A stretch of 64,000 bases of DNA. Origin: JAHDDW01 sp964648795. Its GTDB lineage: Bacteria > Actinomycetota > Acidimicrobiia > Acidimicrobiales > SZUA-35. Shown here in pieces: positions 34,601-43,067 of this stretch (within the stretch, counting starts at the first letter, position 1; each line of letters opens with the position of its first letter). The stretch covers positions 8,421 to 72,420 of the forward strand of contig CAZYMB010000010.1 in NCBI GenBank assembly GCA_964648795.1, read 5' to 3'. A model generated the notes under the pieces. That model saw only the letters and a program-made list of their open reading frames with translations. It made no database searches and had not been told where the DNA came from. Both the position numbers and the translations under genes were made by a program.

Positions 34601-35277
34601 GTAGCTTCCTCGAAAGTAAAGACCTGATCGAATTGCGTTAGCTCGAACACGCTCCAAACTTCAGACTTAGTTGGACGTATCAGTTTCAACGTTTTACCTT
34701 CAGCCTTGGCATGCTTCATGCCGACTACCAACGCAGCCAATCCAGATGAATCACAAAAATCTAGTTGCTCAAGGTCAACCACGACCCCGCTTTCGCTTTC
34801 ATCAATGGCTGAGAGCAACTCTTGTCTGAACGGTTGAGCAGCCATTGCGTCTAGTCTGCCCGTTGGTGAGAGAGCTGAAGAGTTACGTTCAGTCGAACTA
34901 GTGGCTAGCTCGAACTCAAGGATCCAATGGTTTGTTTGCTCCACACGTTGATGTTCTAGCGACTTTGTTAGCTTGCGTATTATATGTAGTCCATAGCCTC
35001 GCACTGTGGCATCGTCTGGCAGCGATGCATCCTTGTCGAGAGTAAATTCAGAACCATTGTCAACAACGGTGACCTCTAGTAAGTCAGCAGTCACTGCGCC
35101 GTTGAGGACTATTTCGCCACTGCGGCGCCGGTAACCGTGTTCCACAATGTTGTTGCAAAGCTCGACTAGAGCTAACTCAACCGAACCAACATCATGCGAT
35201 GACAGCGCTAAGTCATCTAGCCATGCCCTGATTTTTCTTGTCTGAGCAAGGTCTGAGGTCAGTTTGAGTTCACTCAT
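34597..35277 (-). CDS. Fused RsbW-like anti-sigma kinase and STAS (anti-anti-sigma-like) protein
   Basis: The 226-residue protein joins two partner-switching parts. Residues about 1-125 are an HATPase_c_2 (RsbW/SpoIIAB-like) domain: ELALVELCNNIVEHGYRRR (N-box), VTVVDNGSEFTL (G1) and VRGYGLHIIRKLTKS (G2). Residues about 138-226 are a STAS domain: LSPTGRLDAMAAQ, VVVDLEQLDFCDSSGLAALV (phospho-site Ser177/178) and FTFEEA. Normally the kinase and its STAS substrate are separate proteins. It overlaps the SpoIIE phosphatase gene by 4 bp upstream and the response regulator gene downstream. The fusion may be self-regulating, or the STAS part may sense the partner. Confidence 0.88.
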   Translation of the reverse strand: MSELKLTSDLAQTRKIRAWLDDLALSSHDVGSVELALVELCNNIVEHGYRRRSGEIVLNGAVTADLLEVTVVDNGSEFTLDKDASLPDDATVRGYGLHIIRKLTKSLEHQRVEQTNHWILEFELATSSTERNSSALSPTGRLDAMAAQPFRQELLSAIDESESGVVVDLEQLDFCDSSGLAALVVGMKHAKAEGKTLKLIRPTKSEVWSVFELTQFDQVFTFEEAT

Positions 35278-36452
35278 TGTGGCCTTTCTAAAACGATCAT
35301 AGCTCTATCGTCTTCTTGCAACTGGTCACCGAACATCTCATCTAAGCGTGCACTGAGTGTCAAAGCTGTTAGTCCAGCTTGTCTATGTGAATCGTTTACC
35401 AACTTATAGAATCCGTCATAGCCGAGCATCTCACCAGATTGATCTGATTGTTCCACATACCCATCAGAGGCAATCAATAGCCCATGCGCTTCGTCAGGCT
35501 TATAGTGGACGTTTGAGTCAGAGATCTCTTCCAGTACGCCCAAAGGTGGCGAGTGCGGCTTGGCTGGCTCCCAGTCTTTGAGTAGAACCATTACCGGTGA
35601 GTGTCCACAATTCGCTATTGTCATTCCTTGGTTACTTACCTGTGCAACGCAAAAGGTTGAGAAAGTAGAAGTCCTTGTTAGGAAGTCGTAGGTCTGTTGG
35701 TTAAGAGTTGCAGCTGCACTTCCCGGCGGCATAGTTTGATTTTCGCTGTACAGCTTTGTGAAGGCATTAACTATCACAGTCGCCGAAACCGCAGCCGAGA
35801 TACCCTTCCCGCTAACATCGCCAAAACAAAACGTAGTTACGCCATCGCTCTCCACAAACGTGTAGAAGTCACCACTTGCTAGCCTTGCAGGTTGATAGGA
35901 AGCAAAGATCTCCCATCCGTCTAAGTCTGGAAGTTCTCTTGGGATTACCGCTTCGACGACGGCGGCAGCCATCTCGATATCTCGAGTCAGAGTTTTGTTG
36001 TCTGCCTCAATAGTATGAAGATCAGAAATAGAGAGAATTGCGTCTACGTAGTCTGCTACTGAACGAATCAGGTTACTTTGACTGGTTGAGCAGTGCCCAT
36101 TGACCATGATCACAAACCCTGCTTCGGAAGTCTTAGAAAAGGGAACAGATATAACGTCGTTACGTCCTATTGCCTCACGATGGATCTCGAACTGGCCGTC
36201 TGAATCATCGAATAACCCTTGAGACATGCCAGGAGTTTGGCCTTTCCAGTTCCATTCACCTCGATGAACTAAACCTATTCCGGCAATCTCTAGCTCATCG
36301 AATATCCTACGAGCCCAGAAATGCCCTGGAGTTTCTCCAAGCGGTCGAGTCTGGGCCCCCAAAGAGTACATAGAAGAAAGCAAGTCGTTGGACTCGACTA
36401 GTGCCTCAGTTAATTGTTCAACGATGCCATCAGTGGTAGTAGTTGGCGACAT
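35274..36452 (-). CDS. SpoIIE/PP2C-type phosphatase with N-terminal sensory region
   Basis: The 392-residue protein has an N-terminal GAF-like half (about 1-165, with NDVISVPFSKTSEAGFVIMV) and a SpoIIE-type PP2C phosphatase half: YQPARLASGDFYTF, CFGDVSGKGISAA (metal Asp), MTIANCGHSPVMVL, LLIASDGYVEQ and QEDDRAMIVL. Such enzymes dephosphorylate STAS proteins and so release sigma or effector partners. The candidate substrates are encoded on both sides: the free STAS protein 8 bp upstream and the RsbW-STAS fusion overlapping downstream. The ligand of the sensory half is unknown. Confidence 0.92.
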   Translation of the reverse strand: MSPTTTTDGIVEQLTEALVESNDLLSSMYSLGAQTRPLGETPGHFWARRIFDELEIAGIGLVHRGEWNWKGQTPGMSQGLFDDSDGQFEIHREAIGRNDVISVPFSKTSEAGFVIMVNGHCSTSQSNLIRSVADYVDAILSISDLHTIEADNKTLTRDIEMAAAVVEAVIPRELPDLDGWEIFASYQPARLASGDFYTFVESDGVTTFCFGDVSGKGISAAVSATVIVNAFTKLYSENQTMPPGSAAATLNQQTYDFLTRTSTFSTFCVAQVSNQGMTIANCGHSPVMVLLKDWEPAKPHSPPLGVLEEISDSNVHYKPDEAHGLLIASDGYVEQSDQSGEMLGYDGFYKLVNDSHRQAGLTALTLSARLDEMFGDQLQEDDRAMIVLERPQ

Positions 36453-36460
36453 GTTGGCTT

Positions 36461-36805
36461 TCAGCTTCGTCTGTCTCCACCAAGACGATCTGGCAGAGAC
36501 TCTGCGTTGCTAAGTGAAAACGCTAGGTCAAGTGAGGTCAGCTCCAAAATAACTCTTACTGGGTCAGATGGTCTCCAGAGAACTAGATCTCCACCGTTTG
36601 CTCTTGCTCGCTTCATTTGTTTTACAAGTTCAGCCAGAGCAGTCGAGTCGATGAACTCGGTTCCGGAAAGATCAACCCAGATCTCGTTGACACCCTGATC
36701 GGCAAGCTCAGTAAACTGACCGGCAATCTCTGGTGTTGAGTAAGCATCGAATCGTCCGGTAACGCTTATCACAGGACTCTGTTCTGTTGTTGTGGTTGTA
36801 TCCAT
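36461..36805 (-). CDS. STAS-domain anti-sigma factor antagonist
   Basis: The 114-residue protein is a single STAS domain: SVTGRFDAYSTPEIAGQF, IWVDLSGTEFIDSTALAELV (phospho-site Ser54 after Asp53), then RARANGGDLVLWRPSDPVR and the closing LDLAFSL. These are the features of SpoIIAA/RsbV-type antagonists whose Ser is phosphorylated by an RsbW-like kinase and freed by a PP2C phosphatase. All three partners are adjacent in this operon. The ATG follows the GT2 stop with no gap, so translation is coupled. Confidence 0.93.
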   Translation of the reverse strand: MDTTTTTEQSPVISVTGRFDAYSTPEIAGQFTELADQGVNEIWVDLSGTEFIDSTALAELVKQMKRARANGGDLVLWRPSDPVRVILELTSLDLAFSLSNAESLPDRLGGDRRS

Positions 36806-37588
36806 CTAACGCTCTATTCGCCCCAGTCGGTAAGACCCTTTAAACCGGTTAACCAGTATCATCGGCATGTCAGTGAGGAACCTGAAGGCGACTCTGGAGC
36901 CGTCAACCTTGGAATCTGGGGCATCATGCCACTCCACAGGTAGTTCTTTGATCTTCAAACCAGCATTCTTAGCGATATAGAGCATCTCTAGGTCAAAGGA
37001 GAAGCCTTCAATGGTGGATACATCGAATATCTTTTTGGCGTTTTTGGCTTCCAACAGCTTGAATCCGCATTGAGTGTCAGAAAGGTCTAGTCGAAATACC
37101 ATCCGCACGATTGAGTTAAGTCCATTTGAAAGCAGGTTTCTGAACCCAGACTTATTGGCAACTTCAGAGTCCTCCAACGACCGTGATCCAATAACTACTT
37201 CAGCTTGGTTATCTACTGCACAAGATATAAATGCCGGCAACTGTTCAATCGGAGTTGACTGATCAGCGTCGGCTAACAACAAGTATTCTCCCTTAGCATG
37301 TTCGACACCTCTAGCAATTGCCCCACCTTTACCCCTGTTAATACCATCGGAGAGCAACTCTAAGTTTTCCCAGTCCAGGTCCCCCACGACCTTAGCTGTA
37401 TCGTCTTTAGAACCGTCATCGGAAACGATAAGTTCCCACTCATAGCCTTGCGAACTCACAAAGGTAGCTATTGCTCCAAGTGTTGGGAGAATGCGCTCTG
37501 CCTCGTTGTACGCAGGGATGATCACTGACAAGTATGGGGTAGATACATTAGGAGTTTCTTTCCATCTTCTATAGCTGACTATGCTCAT
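36806..37588 (-). CDS. GT2 family glycosyltransferase (dolichyl-phosphate glucosyltransferase-like)
   Basis: The 260-residue GT-A protein has VIIPAYNEAERILPTL, VSDDGSKDDT, INRGKGGAIARGVEHAKG, LLLADADQSTP (metal D-x-D) and SDTQCGFKLLEA, the set typical of dolichyl/undecaprenyl-phosphate beta-glucosyltransferases (ALG5/GtrB-like). No membrane helices are seen, so it is peripheral. The ATG overlaps the flippase stop (37585-37588), and the STAS gene starts directly after it, so polysaccharide and signalling genes are tightly cotranslated. It likely charges a lipid carrier for the exported glycan. Confidence 0.9.
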   Translation of the reverse strand: MSIVSYRRWKETPNVSTPYLSVIIPAYNEAERILPTLGAIATFVSSQGYEWELIVSDDGSKDDTAKVVGDLDWENLELLSDGINRGKGGAIARGVEHAKGEYLLLADADQSTPIEQLPAFISCAVDNQAEVVIGSRSLEDSEVANKSGFRNLLSNGLNSIVRMVFRLDLSDTQCGFKLLEAKNAKKIFDVSTIEGFSFDLEMLYIAKNAGLKIKELPVEWHDAPDSKVDGSRVAFRFLTDMPMILVNRFKGSYRLGRIER

Positions 37589-38889
37589 ACTGCTTCCTTA
37601 ACTGCGTCGTCGACAGCACTAGAGGCTGATTGGTCTACAGACCTTCCGACTAGCTGGCCTCTGACTAGTAGTAGAGCGCCAACGAGTCCACAGCCCATTG
37701 CAATTAGCTGAGCGTTTACAATACTGCTTGAACTGTCTGACATAACTACCATCAACACAGTTTGAAGTATTGCTACACCAACCAACCATTTCGCTACCAG
37801 TGAACTGCCTTCGGCTAGCTTGTGGCTCGCAAGGTAGTTACTTGCAGCAAACATTGAAGTGGCTGCAGCGTACCCAACCAAGACGTTTCGCTGCCCAGCA
37901 AACTCCTCTCCCAGTGCTGTCACCAAGAACCAGTCACCAAGTACAGCTACACCTGCCGTCATCAGGATGCACATTCCTACTACTACAGCTAAACCTAAAC
38001 GCATTACCTTGGCTGAGCTAGCCGGATCATTTGCGTTGGCGCTAGCCACGGGAAAGAATGCCTGCACCACTGACCAACTCAAAAAGAATACCGCTCGTCC
38101 AATAAGTGCAACAGCTGCATAGATCCCAGCTTCAGTAGGATCGAAGCTAGATTTAGTTACTAGCACGTCACCATTGTTAATAATGATTTGGGCAAATAGC
38201 AGAACAGCTGTTGGAGCAATAAATGCTTGAATCTGCTTTTGTAGTAAAGGGTTAGCTGCTACTTCTCCAGCAAGATCAACGGTCTTAACCACCAAGTACT
38301 TTGACACAGCCCAAGTTGCTACAAAGCTAACACCAAGCCCAATGGTTGCACCTGTCACTCCAAAACCTAGGAGCACTAATCCAAGTGACGCTATCAAGCG
38401 AACGGCTGCCTCTACTAAAAAGGTAGAAGCTAAAGAGCCGAATTTGAGACGCCCTTGCAACAGCCCCCTATATGCGGACTGTATGGCAAAGAATGGCAGT
38501 GTCACACCTAAAATGACGAATAGCCAGCCAGATTCCGTGTTGAAAATACTTGACCAATATGTTGCCGGCAATACAAGCAACGCTCCGAGGCCAATGCCTG
38601 CCCAAGTAGATAGCTTCACCATTAGTTGAAGCACCCTTTGGTGCTCCGAAGTGTTATCACCGCTAGTAAACTTGGCAACTACGAGTTGTAAGCCAATTGC
38701 CACAGCTGTCGCTAGAAGCATCAAGGTAACCATCAGGTTTGCATCGGCGAATTCGGCTGGAGTTAGCCAGCGGCCAAGTATGAGGTTCAGCAGATAGTTG
38801 GCGCCGCTCGCTGCAACGGTTCCGAGAGTAAGTATCACTCCCCCATTGATAGCTTTGCGAGTTTCAACTGTACTGTCTGAACTCATCAT
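37585..38889 (-). CDS. Polysaccharide flippase (Wzx/MATE-like)
   Basis: The 434-residue protein has about 12-14 membrane helices. The N-terminal AINGGVILTLGTVAASGANYLLNLILGR-type start, the middle NNGDVLVTKSSFDPTEAGIY and the general layout fit the polysaccharide biosynthesis (Wzx/PST, MOP superfamily) flippases that move lipid-linked repeat units across the membrane. It starts 1 bp after the glycosyltransferase 4 stop. With the GT4 and GT2 neighbours it forms a short export cassette inside the signalling operon. A polymerase (Wzy) is not encoded in the operon, so the glycan may be short or finished elsewhere. Confidence 0.88.
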   Translation of the reverse strand: MMSSDSTVETRKAINGGVILTLGTVAASGANYLLNLILGRWLTPAEFADANLMVTLMLLATAVAIGLQLVVAKFTSGDNTSEHQRVLQLMVKLSTWAGIGLGALLVLPATYWSSIFNTESGWLFVILGVTLPFFAIQSAYRGLLQGRLKFGSLASTFLVEAAVRLIASLGLVLLGFGVTGATIGLGVSFVATWAVSKYLVVKTVDLAGEVAANPLLQKQIQAFIAPTAVLLFAQIIINNGDVLVTKSSFDPTEAGIYAAVALIGRAVFFLSWSVVQAFFPVASANANDPASSAKVMRLGLAVVVGMCILMTAGVAVLGDWFLVTALGEEFAGQRNVLVGYAAATSMFAASNYLASHKLAEGSSLVAKWLVGVAILQTVLMVVMSDSSSSIVNAQLIAMGCGLVGALLLVRGQLVGRSVDQSASSAVDDAVKEAV

Positions 38890-40068
38890 CTAGCCTTTGA
38901 TCAATCTGTCCATGTGAATCAAATGCCAGTCAATGATTTCAGAAAATGGGATTCCTGCTGCTGCTCTGAAGTTACGTTCACCCATCTGCGCTGACTTATT
39001 CGGGTCGAGAATTAGACGTTCAATAGCATCAGCCAGACTTTCAGCGTTCTCTGGTTCAAAGTACTCTCCACAAAAGCCTTCGGACTCTATAACTTCGCTG
39101 AAATCTCCAATATCAGGCAATACTGCTGGAAGTCCGTAGCTACCAGCTTGATGTAGTACGCCTGAACTTCCTGTTGTTGATGAATATGGAAAGACCGAGA
39201 TTGTGGAGTTAGTAAAGACAGTTGCCACATCTTCCTCGGCAATATAACCGGTGAATTCGATTTTCTCGGATGGACTAACACCGCTCTGTACAGCTGCTAA
39301 ATACCCAGGGGCATTTGGAGAGTCGGTTCCTGCAATCTCTAGCTCTAGATCTGTGTGTCCTCGTTCGTTTAACAACCTAAACGCTTCTATAAGGCCATCT
39401 ACAGTCTTATAGGTGCCCCACTTGCCAAAGGCCAATAGACGCACCGGCCCAGACTTAGCAAAGACCGGTTCATCAACCTCTTCAAAGGTGCCATGTGGAA
39501 TCAGGATTGCGTTCTTGGCCCCATAGAGATCTTGAAGTTGCTCAACATAGTTAGGAATGGTTAAACCAACGTAATCCGCTGTCAATAAAGACCTGGTCAA
39601 AGCTTTACCTGCAAGTGACATGACCTTAGCGATGAGTTTGTTCGAAGCAAAACCGGCATCGGCCATATCTACGTTCTCTACCAGGTTGTGCAGGATTACC
39701 CCAGTAGGTACTCGCAATCCAAGTTTCGTTAACATAGGAGCTAACAGTCCAAGGCCACCCGCTATCTTCGTGTCACCGAACGAAGCGAATTGCAAGTTGA
39801 ACAGAACAAAGTCCAAGTCGCTCTTTCTAATCTTTGCTACCAGACGTGTAAGAGTGGCCAATGAGTTGAACTCCCATGATTCAACGAACTCTGTGGTTCC
39901 CAGTGGCTCGGGGGTTCCCCTGTCGGTTTCATCGTGGAATACAACGAGTTGTTCAACATTCTCATTTGCTTCTAGATGCTTAGCCAGTTGGAATCCAAAT
40001 TCGTTCAGACTGTTTCGTCCGGGAGGAAATGCTGTAACCAATCCGACTCGTAGAGGTTTAGTCAACAT
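38890..40068 (-). CDS. GT4 (GT-B fold) glycosyltransferase
   Basis: About 392 residues from the ATG at 40068, which has AAAGGA 9 nt upstream; the frame is open further, inside the upstream kinase gene. The N-terminus is VGLVTAFPPGRNSLNEFG, typical of GT4 acceptor-domain starts, and the C-terminal donor domain has VRLLAFGKWGTYKTVDGLIEAF, ISVFPYSSTTGSSGVLHQAG and EYFEPENAESLADAIERLI. Nucleotide-sugar-dependent retaining glycosyltransferase, cytoplasmic. It overlaps the histidine-less kinase gene by 11 bp and precedes the flippase, so it is a glycan assembly enzyme of this operon. Confidence 0.9.
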   Translation of the reverse strand: MLTKPLRVGLVTAFPPGRNSLNEFGFQLAKHLEANENVEQLVVFHDETDRGTPEPLGTTEFVESWEFNSLATLTRLVAKIRKSDLDFVLFNLQFASFGDTKIAGGLGLLAPMLTKLGLRVPTGVILHNLVENVDMADAGFASNKLIAKVMSLAGKALTRSLLTADYVGLTIPNYVEQLQDLYGAKNAILIPHGTFEEVDEPVFAKSGPVRLLAFGKWGTYKTVDGLIEAFRLLNERGHTDLELEIAGTDSPNAPGYLAAVQSGVSPSEKIEFTGYIAEEDVATVFTNSTISVFPYSSTTGSSGVLHQAGSYGLPAVLPDIGDFSEVIESEGFCGEYFEPENAESLADAIERLILDPNKSAQMGERNFRAAAGIPFSEIIDWHLIHMDRLIKG

Positions 40069-40948
40069 TGTTCTTTTCCTTTGAGTCACTAAAGGCAACC
40101 CGCATCTCGACATGATCAGATGAGAGTTGAACTACGTCTAAGTCCAATAAATCTGCCAACAGGGTAATTATCGAGTAACCGATGCCAAGACTGTCGGTAT
40201 ATTCAGGAGCCTCTAGCGCTTCTAAACACTTAGATTTATCCTTTATCCCAGGTCCTGAATCTGTGATTACGATTGTGGCAATACCATTGTCAAGACGTGT
40301 CACGACCCGGACTGGACCAGGTTCACCATGTTTGACTACATTGCTAAAGATTTCATCAGCCAGCTGTTCGAATCTTTGTTTGTCGGTACTCACGGTAACT
40401 GCGGTCGAACATTCGTTCTCGACGATCAATAGTTGCCCTCTTGTCAGACAACGTTGAGCCCACTTTGACGCAACGTCAGATGCTAGCTCTGCCAAGTCCA
40501 TTGGAGCTGCGCTTACTTCACTGAGTTCTGTGAGCTCCATATATAGTGCAAGGCGTCTAAATAGATCTAGTAGCTCGTCAGCAGATCGATGAGCTGACTT
40601 GATCCATTCGAGACTTTGATTATCAACATCAGAAGACTTTAGTAAGTCCATCATCCCACTAACACCATTAAGTGGAGTACGAACTTGTCTATTCAGTGCT
40701 CTAAGTAGGTTCAGTCGTAACCTCGCTGCAGCATCTGCTGATTCTAGAGCGGTGTTAAGTTCCATAGTTCGCTCAGATACTTGAGAGTCAAGCTCTGTGT
40801 TTGCAATGTAGAGGTCTCGCATTCCTTGTTCTGCAATAGCCTCAGCTTCTTTACGAGCAGCTTTTTCTCTTCCAAGACGTCTCTCTAGACGCTCGATTTT
40901 ATCGATCGTGGCGTTGGCGTCAAATTCTTCAACGGTTTGCTCGCTCAC
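40058..40948 (-). CDS. Histidine kinase-like protein lacking the phospho-acceptor His
   Basis: The 296-residue protein has a long coiled coil (about 20-75) that leads into a HisKA-like helix, LLRALNRQVRTPLNGVSGMM. In active kinases this reads S-H-E-L/I-R-T-P-L-N; here Arg87 replaces the phospho-acceptor His. The ATPase domain remains: QLADEIFSNVVKHGEPG (N-box), VITDSGPGIKD (G1) and LGIGYSIITLLADL (G2). No transmembrane or sensor domain is present. It starts 8 bp after the H-NOX gene. It may act as a pseudokinase scaffold or regulate the hybrid kinase by dimerisation. Confidence 0.85.
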   Translation of the reverse strand: MSEQTVEEFDANATIDKIERLERRLGREKAARKEAEAIAEQGMRDLYIANTELDSQVSERTMELNTALESADAAARLRLNLLRALNRQVRTPLNGVSGMMDLLKSSDVDNQSLEWIKSAHRSADELLDLFRRLALYMELTELSEVSAAPMDLAELASDVASKWAQRCLTRGQLLIVENECSTAVTVSTDKQRFEQLADEIFSNVVKHGEPGPVRVVTRLDNGIATIVITDSGPGIKDKSKCLEALEAPEYTDSLGIGYSIITLLADLLDLDVVQLSSDHVEMRVAFSDSKEKNNVD

Positions 40949-40956
40949 AACGCCCT

Positions 40957-41484
40957 TTATGCTTTGGCGATAACGAACACAGTTGTATTCGCCTCAGTAG
41001 CTTCTGAAACTATTTCGATTTCCTCACCAAAGAAGTCTCCTGCTCCCAACATCAAGCCTTTAGCTAAAGCTCCCATTCTTCTACGAGAGGTATAGCTAAC
41101 TTCCATTGTGTTATCATCGATTGGCTTTGTGATCACGTCTGGCGTTTGAGCCTCAGGAACTAGCTTTGCCACTTCGACGTGAATAATGTCGTGGACAGTT
41201 GACAAGAAGTGGAATACCCCTCTTTCGCGTTCAACTAGGTCTGGGACATGCGACACAAGCTTGTCGAAACTCTTTCGACCTAATGCAACGAGTATCTCGC
41301 TAGCTGACATCTCAGTTGCTTGACAAGCTGCACCTACAATCTGAAATAGCTCTTCGTCTGGGTACGTTCCCAGTGAGGTGTAGCTGCCTGAGACTCCTGC
41401 GGTTTCAATGAGGTCATCCCAAGTATCAGGGCCATAGAGCTCACCTACAGTCTCCTCTACTGTGTTAAAGATAATACCCTTCAT
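40957..41484 (-). CDS. H-NOX haem nitric-oxide sensor
   Basis: The 175-residue protein is a stand-alone H-NOX domain. It begins MKGIIFNTVEETVGELYG, and its key residues fall at the same numbers as in the well-studied thermophilic H-NOX: His102 (IIHVEV) as haem ligand, Pro115, and the Y-x-S-x-R haem-propionate motif at Tyr131, Ser133, Arg135 (YTSRR). Position 140 is Leu, not the distal Tyr that stabilises O2, so it should bind NO (and perhaps CO) rather than O2. It overlaps the hybrid kinase gene by 4 bp (ATGA), the usual sign that an H-NOX regulates the kinase. Confidence 0.95.
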   Translation of the reverse strand: MKGIIFNTVEETVGELYGPDTWDDLIETAGVSGSYTSLGTYPDEELFQIVGAACQATEMSASEILVALGRKSFDKLVSHVPDLVERERGVFHFLSTVHDIIHVEVAKLVPEAQTPDVITKPIDDNTMEVSYTSRRRMGALAKGLMLGAGDFFGEEIEIVSEATEANTTVFVIAKA

Positions 41485-42956
41485 AACTGGCTCCTTAATC
41501 TAGTCGCAGCAGCGCTATATTCTTTAACTGCTCCATCGACTTGTGTTAATAGTGCTTCTTGGTCTGATGCCATAAATTTGACATCAGACCGGTTTAGTAG
41601 TTGAGCAATGGCAGTTAGTTCACTCGCCCCTAAAAGTGCTGCACTAGAGCTTAAAGTGTGAGCGCTCCTTGCTAACTGCTGCGAATCGGTTGGCATAACC
41701 ATGGCGGCAATCATCTGACTGTGTTTGGATAGTTCGGAAACAAATGTTTCAACTAGTTGGAGGACAATTTCGACTCCACCAAGTGTCTCAACTAAGTCTT
41801 CTATCATCGCTGCGCTCTTACGGCGGTCTACCTCTCGTGTCTGCGCTTGAGGTATGACAGATTGCAGAGCCTGTTCTAAGTCTTCAATCGAAACGGGTTT
41901 AGACAAGAACTTAGACATACCGGCTGCAATGCATTCGTCTTCGTCAGAGCTTAGGGCATTTGCTGTCATAGCAATTATCGCTGGGTGCGGTTGTATCGAC
42001 TCGTCAGCCCTGATCTGCCTGGTAGCTTCTAGGCCGTCGATACCTGGGAGATTCCAGTCCATCAGGATGGCAGCAAAGTTCTCTCCAGCACGTTCAACAG
42101 CCTCTTCGCCGGTACCAACTACAACTGGTTCGTAGCCTAAGATCTCGAGTTGTTTACGAGCCAGAAGTTGGTTAACTTCATTGTCTTCGACTACAAGGAT
42201 CCGCCCGACGTTTGCTGATAAGTTAGCGTCTGCTACGGTCTTGCCAGAGTCCTTAGCGCTTGGCAGCGCTGCTACAAAGGTGAACTTCGAGCCTTGTTCG
42301 GGTTCGCTCTCTACTCCAATGTATCCGCCCATCAGGCGAGCAAGCTCAGAGGAGATTGCCAAGCCGAGCCCACTTCCAGTAGCAGTCGAATGTGCTTGCA
42401 CAAATGGTGTAAATATTGAACCGATCATATTTGGAAGGATTCCAGGCCCAGTGTCGACTACTGAGCAAGCCAGGAGGCCGTCATGCATATTCAGTTCGAC
42501 AGTTACTGAACCTGTTTCGGTGAACTTAACGGCGTTGCGAATTAGATTGCGGACCACCTGTCCGTATCTAACTTTGTCTCCAAGAACGAACTGCGGAACC
42601 TCGGGGTCGCATAGAAGTATTAGTTCTAGTCCTTTGTTCTCTGCAAGCGGTCTTGATGATTCGACGACATTAGCGACTAGCTCAGCAATGCCAAAAGAGT
42701 CTGACTCTAACTCAAGTCCAGATTCAGCTGCCCTGGAGTAGTCCAGGAGATCATCGATTAAGACTCGCAGAGCCGAAGCTTCAGTCTGTAGGGCATGGAC
42801 TAAACGCTTATCTTCTTGTCTAATTTCACGCTTGGTTAAGAGCTCAGCCAAACCGAGAATAGCGTGCAGGGGTCCCCTGATTTCATGACTAGCATTTGCG
42901 AGCAGCCGGAGAGGACTTGGGTCGTTTTTTGTAACTTCGGTTGGAGAAAGAGTCAC
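41481..42956 (-). CDS. Hybrid histidine kinase with receiver and HPt domains
   Basis: The 491-residue soluble protein has HisKA (about 15-80; LLANASHEIRGPLHAIL, phospho-His24), HATPase_c (about 125-232; RNLIRNAVKFTETG, VVDTGPGI, GSGLGLAI), receiver (about 252-370; VVEDNEVNQ, ILMDWNLPGIDG with Asp300, FLSKPVS) and HPt (about 395-480; ARSAHTLSSSAALLGA with His433). Thus a complete phosphorelay in one chain. There is no sensor domain; the coupled H-NOX gene probably supplies the input. The only possible start is GTG at 42956. It heads the ten-gene operon; its HPt could pass phosphate to the receiver-only protein at 34235-34600. Confidence 0.95.
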   Translation of the reverse strand: MTLSPTEVTKNDPSPLRLLANASHEIRGPLHAILGLAELLTKREIRQEDKRLVHALQTEASALRVLIDDLLDYSRAAESGLELESDSFGIAELVANVVESSRPLAENKGLELILLCDPEVPQFVLGDKVRYGQVVRNLIRNAVKFTETGSVTVELNMHDGLLACSVVDTGPGILPNMIGSIFTPFVQAHSTATGSGLGLAISSELARLMGGYIGVESEPEQGSKFTFVAALPSAKDSGKTVADANLSANVGRILVVEDNEVNQLLARKQLEILGYEPVVVGTGEEAVERAGENFAAILMDWNLPGIDGLEATRQIRADESIQPHPAIIAMTANALSSDEDECIAAGMSKFLSKPVSIEDLEQALQSVIPQAQTREVDRRKSAAMIEDLVETLGGVEIVLQLVETFVSELSKHSQMIAAMVMPTDSQQLARSAHTLSSSAALLGASELTAIAQLLNRSDVKFMASDQEALLTQVDGAVKEYSAAATRLRSQL

Positions 42957-43067
42957 CCTTCTAGTTTCGGCCTAGCCGAGAGCTTGATTAGCTTATTCGG
43001 GTACTAAATACCTTTAATAAAGACTTGTTCTGCTTGCTTTGGGCTTGCTAAGGCCGATTAGAAGATT
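42957..43067. promoter_or_regulatory. Divergent promoter region of the H-NOX operon and the GT-C-like operon
   Basis: This 111-bp AT-richer gap separates the two divergent operons. The hybrid-kinase GTG at 42956 is immediately preceded by GAAGG, so no normal Shine-Dalgarno spacing exists. A small inverted repeat GGTACTAAATACC lies near 43000. I cannot fix -35/-10 boxes with confidence. Confidence 0.4.
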
